Shown here: one piece after another, positions 1 to 12,000 of the stretch
Numbering within the stretch: the stretch's first letter is position 1
How the letters are laid out: every line of letters starts with the position of its first letter
Assembly: GCF_001653235.2 (NCBI RefSeq)
Contig: NC_035794.1
Location: forward strand, 372,001 to 436,000
Direction: 5' to 3'
Origin: Pochonia chlamydosporia 170
Taxonomy: Eukaryota; Ascomycota; Sordariomycetes; Hypocreales; Clavicipitaceae
Length of the DNA stretch: 64,000 bases
Notes under the pieces: generated by a model
Seen by the model: the letters and a program-made list of their open reading frames with translations, nothing else
Told to the model about the DNA's origin: nothing
Database searches by the model: none
Program-made: the position numbers and the translations under genes

Positions 1-3000
1 AAATGAGAGGAATAGTAGATCTTCTTTCATTGGAAGATGGCGCTCGTGATACTCTGGTCGCTCTGCTTTGGTATACATCTGGCTCGAAGTTGTCGCATTC
101 AGCGCCAAAAATATGCTTCGACCCGTCTGATGATGAACGTCAACAGATAGAAAAACTAGACTCGATGTTGAGAGCGGAGATCCCGTCGTACATGGTCCCA
201 TCAAGATATTTCATCCTCTACGGCCAGCCACAGCGGACAGCATCGGATAAGATCAGCCGTAAGGAATTGGGCTCTCTGGCACGAAAGGCGGGCATGGCAG
301 GGCTTCTTGGTTTGCAACCTTGCAGTAAAGAGCCAGAAATGCCTTCTACTCCTATTGAGTTCCAGATCCACCGACTGTGGTGTAAAGTTTTGGGAGTTCC
401 AAGACAGAAGATCGGCAGGAACGACAATTTTCTACGCATTGGTGGCGACTCTCTCGCGGCAATTAAACTTTCTAGTGAAGCAAGAGCAAATGGGATCAAT
501 CTCTCGGTTGAAACAATATTCAGTAACCCAAAGCTAGCCGACATGGCCAGAATGGTGACACCTGACACTACTCCTTTAGAAAACAAGACTCTCCCATTCG
601 AATTAATTCCTTCTGAATTCAACATCCCAACTCTGAAGCAACAAATACAAGAACTCTGTCAGCTGCCGTCTCCCGGCTCAATTGAAGACATTTATCCCTC
701 GGCGACACTTCAAGAAGGACTTATGGCTCTTTCAGCCAAGTCTCCTGGCTCATATGTGGCCAAAATAATATACCGCTTAGCTGGAGGCGCCGATGTACAC
801 CAATTCAAAGCGGCTTGGGAGAAAACGGTGGATGCGTGCGACATACTACGGACTCGGATTGTTGTCGTAGACAACATCATCACCTTTCAAGTAGTTGTTT
901 CGGAGAAAGTTTGTTGGAACTTCAGCACCAAGGCAAATTTGCGTTCGGTAGTAGCAGGATTGGACGACACTTCCTTCGGATACGGTTCGAGTCTTTGCAG
1001 CTATACGCTACATTTTGAAGAAAATGACGTTTACTTCATTTGGCTATGCCACCATGCTCTCTTCGACTCCTGGACCATGACTATCATCATGGAGATATTG
1101 GGAGCATTTTACTCGCAAGCGGAGCAACCAACGCTTCAACCGTATTCAACCTTCATACGGCATATCGTCAACAAAGATATGTCAGCAGCAGAAGAGTATT
1201 GGAAGGAACAACTACAAGGTGCCCCAAAAGCCGACTTTCCTATACGTTTGTCTGCGGCCACTATGGGAACAAACAGCTACACAACCACCAATGCTGTTAC
1301 CAAGACTTCCATTTCGCTACCCGACCCTGTCGGCACACCTATTACCAAGGCATCTATTTTCCGCGCAGCTTGGGCAGTTGTACTAGGAAAATATTGCAAC
1401 ACTAATGACATATGCTTTGGTGCGACTGTGTCCGGCCGATATACGTCGATTGCAGGTGTTGATAGAATCGCTGGGCCTATGATAGCTTCGGTGCCTGTAC
1501 GTATTGCCATCGACCCGGGGATTGGAACATCTGACTTCTTGCAAGCTGTACAAGATCAGGCTTCCGAAATGGCAAAGTTCGAACAGTTTGGGCTTCAAAA
1601 CATCTCCAAGCTCGGAAGAGAATTTGCGGAGGCTTGTGATTTTGCCAGCTTGTTGGTAGTGAACTCTACTGGGACAGGGGAGACTCTTCGCAATCTGTTT
1701 GGTATATTGGAATCGTCTGAGATTGAGAAATCCGTTTCGGAAGATGCTATGAAGAACTATTTTAACTACCCCCTGGTTTTGCAAGCTTCCATAGGGCAAG
1801 ATGATGTCGAACTTGTCTTTGTCTACGACGAAGCTTTCGTCTCTGATGCCCAATGTCTTGCTCTGTCCTCTCATTTGGAGCATGTTGCCAACCAACTACT
1901 TGCCGAAAAGGACTCTCTGCTGGGTTCCATTACAGTCTCAGGACCATGGGACTTGCAACAAGCTTGCGACTGGAACCGCAACGATATCTCAGTTGTGCCT
2001 AATTGCTTAACTGATATGTTCTTGGACAAGGTCGCGCAGATTCCAGACAACGAGGCGCTATTCTCATCTGAGGGCTCAATGACATATGCTGAGCTAAACA
2101 CCGCGACCGATGCGTTGGCTTGTTATCTCCAAAGTCTCGATTTGCCTCGGAAATCCGTGATAGCGATCTGTTTTGAGGCATCCAAATTCGCAGTTATCAG
2201 TATGCTTGCGATTCTAAAAGCTGGGCATGCCTTTATGCCAATTGATCCATTGCATCCAGTTCACAGAAGACAACAGCTTGTTAGTGAAGTTGACGCGGAG
2301 GTATTGCTCACTTCATCACTGTCTACTCGATCTTGTCAGGGTATAGCCAAGTTTGTTCTAGAAGTTTCGGGCGATTTCCTGCGATCAATTCGCGACAACA
2401 TCTATGAAGCTGGAGTTCAGCATAAACCGCTTCCTACAGATGCCGCCTACATTCTGTTTACTTCTGGCTCAACAGGGAGACCAAAGGGTGTTGTGATCGA
2501 GCATTCGGCAATATGTTCCAGCATCACTAGTCACGGAAGGAGATACGACCTTGGAATTACATCGAGAGTGCTCCAATTCTCCAGTTACGTTTTTGACGCT
2601 AGCATTTGCGAAATCTTTACAACCTTGGCTTTCGGTGGTGTAGTGTGTATCCTGCCACATACTCAGAAGCTGCAAAATGCGCCTCAATTTATTACTTCTG
2701 CACGGGTAAACACAGCATTCTTAACACCATCGTTCGTCAGCACGTTTACCTATGACCAGGTCCCGACATTAGAGGTTCTTGTTCTGGGCGGCGAGGCTCC
2801 CACTCCTGATATCATTACAAAGTGGCAGGGTCGCGTGAAGCTTATCAACGGCTATGGGCCGACAGAGTGTTGCGTCTACTGCACCTCATATACATATCAG
2901 GCAGGAGACTCAAATCCTCGTACAATAGGCACCGGCCATCATGGGTTCTGCTGGATTGGTGACCCGAACGACTATGACACTCTTGCTCCGATTGGTTGTA

Positions 3001-6000
3001 TTGGAGAACTTGTCATTCAGAGCCATGCTCTTGCACGGGGTTACTACAATGACATGTCAAGATCAACCTCTGTCTTTCCTGGTGAGCCCAAGTGGCTCCC
3101 AGAATCGGCTCGTAACTCTATGCTCCGGTTTTATAAGACAGGAGACTTGGTGCGATATAATTTCAAGGGGGAAATCGAATACATCGGCCGCAAAGATACA
3201 CAAGTCAAACTTCGTGGCCAGCGACTTGAGATTGGCGAAGTTGAGCATTCTATTCGAGCCGCTGACGACTTGTTGAGCCACGCGGCAGTACATTTTTGTA
3301 GTCGAACAACGGGGGATTTCCTGATTGCCTTTTTGACATTCTCAACCATTGAATCTGGTCCAGTGGGAAGTTCTCTCGAAAGTTTACTGATTGACAGGAA
3401 TAGTTGGACGACAAGCTTCCGCGACCGAATGGCTACAATTAAAGCATATTTACAAGACACATTACCGCCATATATGATACCGTCCTTTTTCATTCCGCTA
3501 TCAGCAATGCCGTTTATTTCTTCTATGAAGATTGACCGGCGCAAGCTCAAGACACTCACAGATAGCCTATCTCTTGAGAGGCTGACAGAATTCTCCATGG
3601 CAGACCGCAAGCTTCCACCGACTACTGATATGGAGTTCAAAATCAGGGCACTCTGGGCCGAAGTTCTTCGAATTGACCCAGACCACATAGGCAAAGAGGA
3701 CAGCTTCTTGGAAGTCGGTGGCGATTCCATCAGTGCCATACAACTGTCTTCTGCGGCTCGACAACAAGGTTTAGACATACCAGCCCCAGCCATCTTTAAG
3801 AGCCCTCGACTAATGGACATGGCTTTAAACACAAATCTGGTCACTGCGACTTCTACCAAGGAAGAACAAGTGGTCAAGCCTTTTAGTTTATTAGGAAGTG
3901 CTCATGTCGAGGACACTATTCGAAAGCTAAGAGAAATTTGTGGACTGCAAGAAAATGAAGTTATTGAAGACGCATATCCTTGTACACCACTGCAAGAGGG
4001 TCTCTTAGCCTTATCTATCAAGCACCCGCATTCATATGTCGCGAAACATGTTTACAGACTCCATGAACATATAGATCTGGACCTTCTTAAAGCATCATGG
4101 AAACTCATCTATGACAACTGTGACAGTCAACGATTGCGAATCGTACAAATAGGAGACGTCTCGCTTCAAGTGTTGGTGGGCGGCGACTTTGTGTGGGAGC
4201 ATACCATTGGCCACAATCTTCAAAGCTATCTTCATGTAGCTCAAACAATGCAAATGACATACGGATCAAGGCTATGTCGCTCAGCCATAATACAGGACGA
4301 AAATGGCGCGAGTTATCTAATTTGGATCATTCACCATGCGGTAGTTGATGGATGGACCATGAAGCTAATTCTGCGTTCTCTCAAAAGCGCTTACGAAGAG
4401 GGTTCCGCTCCCAGATTCAATCCATTTTCTTGGTTCATTCAATACGCATCTAACCTTGACAAATCACGACTTTGCGAATACTGGACGAAAGAATTACACG
4501 GAGCTAGAGCAGCCTCATTCCCACCACTTGCATCAGCTACGAAGACAAGTCGATTGGAGAAGGTTACCCGGATACTTACTAGAGACATATCCTTTCCATC
4601 GCGGATAAACTCCTCTATTACAAAGGGAACAATACTTCGCGCTGCGTGGGCGATGCTGCTATCCCGATACAGTGGCATGGACGACCTGTGCTTTGCGGTG
4701 ACTGCTTCCGGGCGAAATGCACCACTAAGTGGGATCGAAAATATTGCCGGGCCCGTGATTGGAACCGTTCCTATTCGCGTTAAGATAGACCCTAAACAAG
4801 ACTTGGTAGATTTCTTGGGCCAAGTACAGTCACAAGCTCTGGCGATGATGCCGTATGAACAGATGGGCTTCCAGAACATCGCCAAGTTAGGCGAAGATGC
4901 CAAAAAGGCCTGCGAGCTCTCTAGTCTTCTTATCGTTCAACCAGAGCAACAAGTTGGAGATATCCTGAACGCAGCATCCAGCATTATGGATCGCGAAAAA
5001 GATGACAAGTATGGAGTTGCAGAGACTTTCGAGGGCTATTTCACCTTTCCGGTTGTGATACAATGCATGATGTTCGAGAATCACGTCATGGTACACTTGA
5101 CATATGATAGCAGCATCGTTTCGGATTGGCAAATGAATTGCCTTTCAGTTCATTACGACAATATAGTACAACAAATGGCCGAACTGGGCGAGCAACAAAT
5201 CGCTGATGTTTCTGTCGCCGGGCCATGGGATCTAAGTCAGGCCATCTCCTTCAACAACCATATGAAGGACGTTACTGTCAACAGCTGTGTGCATGAATTG
5301 ATTTCACAACGCGCAGCTGAATCTCCTGAATCCGAGGCCATCTTTTCTCGTGATATCTGCATGACCTATCACGATCTGGATACAAAGTCTGACCTTTTGG
5401 CAGCATACCTAGGCACGAATGGGCTGCAGAGCGAGGACGTAGTCGCTATATGCTTCGAAAAATCTGCTTGGGCTATTGTTGCAATGCTGGCAGTCATGAA
5501 GAGTGGTGGAGTCTTTATGCCATTAGACTCCTCGCACCCATTTGCTCGTTCTCAAGGCTTAGTTCAACAAGTAAACGCCAGATATGTCATCGGATCACCG
5601 ACGACAGAACGTATATGCAGCCGCCTGTCAAGCAAGTCGATAACTCTTTCAGACTCTTTCATTAGAGGTTTAACGGGCCGCCGTCCTGTTAAGGAAAACT
5701 ACATCAAACCCTATCCCACAAATGCAGCCTACATCCTGTTCACTTCCGGCTCTACAGGGCAGCCTAAGGGGATCACCGTCAACCATTCAGCCATTTGTTC
5801 TAGTATTATCAGTCATGGAAATGAGTTCAAGCTATCTCGCTCATCTCGGGTGTTGCAATTCGCCAGTTACGTTTTCGACGTTAGCTTCTCTGAGATTCTT
5901 ACTACCCTAGTATTTGGAGGCACTGTCTGTGTTGTATCCAACGAGGAACGCCTACAAGGGATTTCTGGTTTCATAAACGACTCAAATACCAATGTAGCTA

Positions 6001-9000
6001 TGCTTACTCCGTCCTTCACTACAACCTTTACGCCAGCACAAGTGCCATCGCTTAAGACCTTGATCTTAGGCGGCGAAGCGCCTAGAAAAGACAACTTGAC
6101 AACTTGGCTGCCTCATGTTAGGCTCTTAAATGGCTACGCTCCAGCTGAGTGTTGCATCTACGCACTTACACATTCATATTCTTCTGTTTCAGAGACACCG
6201 ACAATTCTGGGCAAAACTTTGCATATGAATGCTTGGATTGTTGAGCCTGATGATCACAGCCGATTAGCTCCCATTGGCTGCGTTGGCGAGCTACTTTTGC
6301 ATGGCTTCACCATGGGTCGAGGCTACGTTAACGATGAAGAGAGAACCTCCAAATCATTCCTGGCATCAGATGCTGTTTCCTGGCTGCCAGACAGCCTCCG
6401 CCACCCAGACTACAGAATCTACAAGTCAGGAGACCTGGTCAGGTATACATCTGATGGTGATATCGAGTATATCGGAAGAAAGGATACGCAAGTGAAACTT
6501 CGTGGCCAAAGAATCGAGCTTGGAGAAATTGAATACAACATCAAGCAGTCATCTGCAAATACCAACATTGAGCACGTTGCGGTGGAAGTTCTTCGTCAAG
6601 GGGCGTCAGAAGCACTAATTGCTTTCGCAAGCTTCCATGACACACCTATCCAGAACTGCGGAGCTGATGTAAATGATGGCATCCAACATCTTGCAATGGA
6701 CACCGTCTTGCAAGCACGATTTGACGTACTCCGAGGTCAATTGAGCAAGAGCTTACCAGCCTACATGGTTCCGTCATTCTTCATGCCGGTTGCCAGAATG
6801 CCATTTCTCAGCTCCATGAAAATTGACAGAAGGAAACTCTTGGAATACGTCCAAAGAATGAATCCGCATCAACTGAAGGCTCTGTCAAGGTCCCAGACCG
6901 AGAGTCTTGAACCTGACACTGACATGGAAATTAAATTGCGAAATCTTTGGGCTGTTGTGCTCAAGGTTCCTTCTGAAAACATTGGCAAGGGAGATCAATT
7001 CTTGCAGATCGGTGGAGATTCCATTTCTGCTATCCAGCTATCGACCTTGGCTCTGGAAAACGGTATCAAGATCGACGTATCAAGCGTTTTTGAGGACTCC
7101 AAACTCTCTTCAATGGCAGCGGCAGCATCACTTGCTACATGTAACAACACTAACACACCAGTGCCGTTCGCCTTACTTCCCAGAGCAGACATTGACAATA
7201 TTATTGCCACAGTTCAACAGAAATGCTCTCTGAAGTCAGTAGCTGATATCGAAGACATTTATCCGTGCACGAAACTACAGGAAGGTCTAATGGCTTTATC
7301 CCTGAGACAGCCAGGCTCATATCTCAGCACCAGCACTTACCGTTTACCACAGCATGTCGATATCAGCCGCTTCATGACTGCATGGCAACAGACAATGCAG
7401 CAATGTTCTAATCTGAGGACTAGAATCATTGTTGTTGACAACAATACTTTCCCGTACCATACGCAAGCTGTGATTAAGCAAGCATTCCAATGGCCAGATA
7501 CGACAGGTCTAAATTTGGATTCATACCTGAAAAGCTTAAATGAAGTTGAAATGGGTTACGGAAAGCCTTTATGTCACTCTGCGTTAGTCCGTGATGGCGG
7601 TGAATACTACTTTGTCTGGAAGGTCCATCATGCCATATACGACGGCTGGTCTGCTAATCTTGCGCTTGAGTTGCTGCACCAGCACTATAACCAGACTTCA
7701 AGTATCACGTTGCAGCCTTACGTCCGATTTATTGAATACATCGTCAACTTAGACTCAGAGGCAAGTCGTCAATATTGGACATACCAACTTCGAGGAGCAA
7801 GAAAGCCTTCTTTCCCAGCGGTAGGCAAGGTCGTCAAGCCGGCGATTCCCAATGTACACATCTTGAAAGACAATTTCGCGATGCCTAGAAGGACAAAGTC
7901 TACTATTACGAAGGCATCTACCATTCGGGCAGCCTGGGCAATTATTCTCGCACGATATAGTGACATGAAGGACGTCTGCTTTGGCGCAACTTTCGCTGGT
8001 CGATCTGCGCCTGTCTCCGGGCTAGCTACAATGGTTGGTCCGGTGATAACAACGGTACCAATTCGTTGTCAATTGCCTGAATACATGAGAGTTTCAGAGT
8101 TTCTAGAGAGAGTCCAGAAACAAGGCTCAGAAATTACGCCTCATGAGCAGTTCGGCTTACAGAACATTGCCAAATTAGGAGACCAAGCAAGGGAAGTTTG
8201 CGACTTCTCTAGCCTGCTCGTTATTCAACCTGAGCGACTTCTAAGTCATAGCGGCCAGATTCTACTGGAGGATCCTGGGCTAGATAGTCAGGGAGCTGTT
8301 CCTGAGCAAGACAGACAGCAGTACTTCAATTATCCTCTTGTCATTGTATGCAACCTTCGAGACAATGATGTCATCATCGATATCTACTATGACATGAACA
8401 TCATCTCAAAGCAACAAGCTACAACTCTCTGTCATCATCTTGACAACGTTACGCAGCAATTACAAAGTGAAGAGGACAAAACTTTGGGAGATCTAACACT
8501 GGCTGGGAAATGGGACATTCAACATGCCATCAATTCTCAACATATCAAACCTGCGCAAGCTTCTTGCACCCATTGGACGATACATAAGCAGATTAGCCAA
8601 CAGCCAGATGCTACTGCAGTCGCTTCATGGGATGGTGACTTGAGTTATATTGAGTTGGGAGCCTCAGCTTCAAGACTGATGCCAGTCTTGCGACAAATGG
8701 GCGTTGGCAACGAAATAATCGTCCCGATTTGTCTTCCAAAGTCTAAATGGGCTATTATAGCTATGGTCGCTGTCCAAATGGCTGGAGGAGCTTTCTTACA
8801 CATCGATCCCACAACCACTTTGGCATCTCTCAAGTTCATGCTTTCTGAGACAAGAGCATCGCTAGTTCTGACTTCGACCTTAACGAACGAGAGATTCCTC
8901 GGCTTGGTAGATGACACTTTGATCATTGACCACAATTCTGCCGCAACATTTGCCAGTACTGGAAGTTCAATTGCCAATTATGAACCAACGTCTCCGGAAA

Positions 9001-12000
9001 ACGCCAGTTATGTTTTTTTTACACAGGACAGTAGCGGCCCGTCCAAGGGCATTGTCATGGAACACCAAGCCGTGTGCTCATCCTCCGAGGCATATGGAGC
9101 GACCTTGGGTGTTGGTCCGGGAACCCGAGTCTTTCAATTCTCTCCATTCTCATCTCATGTTGGTATCCTAGATGCCTTAGTGACCCTTATGCGTGGAGGC
9201 TGCATTTGTATTGCAGCGGAGCAAGATTGCAAGTCTAATCTCTCCACGGCTATCCATGGGACGCATGCAAATTGGGCTTTCCTCACGCCAACTGCTGCAG
9301 ATTTGATCTCACCAAAGAAAGTACCGCATCTGCGTGTCATGGTTCTTAGTGGAGAAGCAATCACGGAGAAAACTATACATCGTTGGAAAGATACATTGGA
9401 GCTATACAGTATGTATGGACCGCCAGAAGCTCCAGTTTGCTCTTGGAACGCCAATTTGGGAAAGAATGGAAACCTGGCGAATATCGGTCAGCCTCTTGCC
9501 AGTGCTTTCTGGGTTGTCGAACCCACAGGGAACCCACGACTCTCTGCACTTGGCTGCGTTGGGGAGCTGGTAATCGAAGGACCGCTGCTTGCCAGAGGAT
9601 ATATAACTTGTCATACAAGCGAGGATAACCAATTCGTTGAGCATGTTGACTGGCTTCCAGGCCAGGGTTCTTCCCGAAAAGTGTTCCGAACCGGAGATCT
9701 CGTCCGCAGAAACCACGATGGAAGCTTCGACTATATTAGGCGGAAAGATGAGCAGATCGAATCACAGGGTCTATCAGTTGAACTCGAAGAGATTGATCAC
9801 CACATCAACATGAGTTTGCCCAGCGATATGAGTGGCATCGCGGTCATTCTCAAGGACTATCGTACCCATCGGGAATCTTTGACAGCTCTACTATGGTACA
9901 CATCCGGAGTCAACCACAGCCCATCGCCTCTTCGCATTGTGCAAAACGTCAAGGAAGAGATGATCAGCCTAGTTTCTGAGTCAAGGTCCTCCATGTCGGC
10001 TAAACTTCCCAAAAGCATGGTTCCAGACTTGTACTTGATCTTCCATGGTACACCCGATCGACTCCAATCGGGCAAAGTTGATAGGAACCAGTTAATCGCC
10101 AAGGCACAGACAACATCGACAGAGGACAAACTTCGATTCACTTGTGACATGAACAACCGCGATGCACCTGTCAGCGCTATCGAAAGGGAGTTACAGTCAA
10201 TTTGGTCCTCAATTTTGAGCATCCCGTCCGAATCAATTGGCAGATCCGACAACTTCTTACAACTAGGTGGTGATTCCATTTCCGCCATTCAACTATGCAG
10301 TCTTGCCGGTAGTCGTAACATGACCTTGACGGTAGACACCATCTTCCGACGACCCAAGCTCTCCGATATGGCAGATTGGCTGGCTGTACAGAAACAAGAA
10401 ACGAGCCAAACCTACTCGCCTTTCAGTGCACTCGATTCCATCAACGCAACGGAGGCAGTGGATATTGCGTTAAAGCAGTGCAAGTTGAAAGACAGGACGG
10501 CCATCGAAGATGTCTTCCAATGCACCAAACTCCAAGAGGGTCTCATGGCTTTAAGTCTCAAAGCTTCCGGCTCTTATGTCGCCAGACACATCTTGCGGGT
10601 GGCAGACGATGTGGACATCGGCTGGTTTAAGACTGCGTGGGAGATGACTTTCCAGTCTATCGAGATTTTACGCTCACGAATTATTCTCATCAACAATTCA
10701 GCCTTTCAAGTTATCGTGGAAGAAAATATGCATTGGAATGACTCTGAAACTGCTGGGTCGGAAAGGAAAAAGAATCAGAGCACAATGACTAGTATGACCT
10801 ACGGATCGCCTCTGGTTGAATTCGAACTTACATCAGATCGACGCTTTGTATGGACGATCCATCATGCTCTATTTGACGGATTTTCTTTGGCAATGATAGT
10901 GGACACGTTCATTTCCATATACCTGAAATCACAAACTGGGAAATTTGAGTCGTTTGGCAAATTCATCGGCTTCACAAGAGGTCTGGATAGTAAAGCTTCC
11001 TCAGACTACTGGGCAAACGAACTTCAAGCCGCCAAGCGATCAACATTCCCAGACGTAGTATCAGCCAATTCTGAACAGGTCAAGCAAAGTAGCTCCATCC
11101 AAAGGAGCATGGCATTTAGCAAGCCCAATAACTCCACCATAACGCAAGCAACGGTCTTCCGGGCCGCCTGGGCAATTGTTCTTGCAAGATACTCAGACAC
11201 AAAGGACATTTGCTTTGGGGCAACGGTATCCGGCCGCCAGGCTCCCGTTCCTGGGATAGAGTCGATTGCTGGACCAACAATTGCAACAGTTCCCGTGCGG
11301 ATTAATACCGGCGCGTCAATCTCAGTCCCCGGGTTTCTCCAGAAGGTGCAAGCACAGGCTGTTGAAATGGTTCCTTTCGAGCAGTTTGGGTTACAGAATA
11401 TTTCCCGCCTTCACAGTGAGGCTAAAGAAGCTTGCAGATTCTCCAGTTTAATTACGATTCAGCCGATGAAACAATTTACCAAATCTGAGCTCAGCATCGA
11501 CCAGTTTATGACGCCAGAAGACGAGGATGGATTCGACGTCGATGGCATGTCTTCGACTTACTTTACGTATCCCCTGGTTGTACAAGTCAAGATCCTTGAT
11601 GGAAAAGTCGTGTTTGACGCGACCTTCCAACCTGAGATGGTATCAGAATCGCAAGTTGAGAGACTACTCCGCCACTTTGAGCACGTCGCGTTACAATTAT
11701 CAAGGCAGGAGGATGTGCCCCTTCAGAACATATCAGTTGCTTCATCGTGGGACTTACAACAGGCCATCGAGTGGAACAAAGAAGACGTATCACCAGTCGA
11801 AGTACTCTTACACGACTTGATTGCAATACAGGCCGCCAGCAACCCATCTAAGGAAGCTCTGTTCTCAACCGGGCGTAGTATTTGTTACGGGGAGCTGGAT
11901 GAGTTATCCACGAAACTAGCCCATCATCTCACATCTCTAGGTGTTGGAATCGAGACAATTGTGCCATTCTGTTTCGAGAAGAGTATATGGGCTGTTGTGT

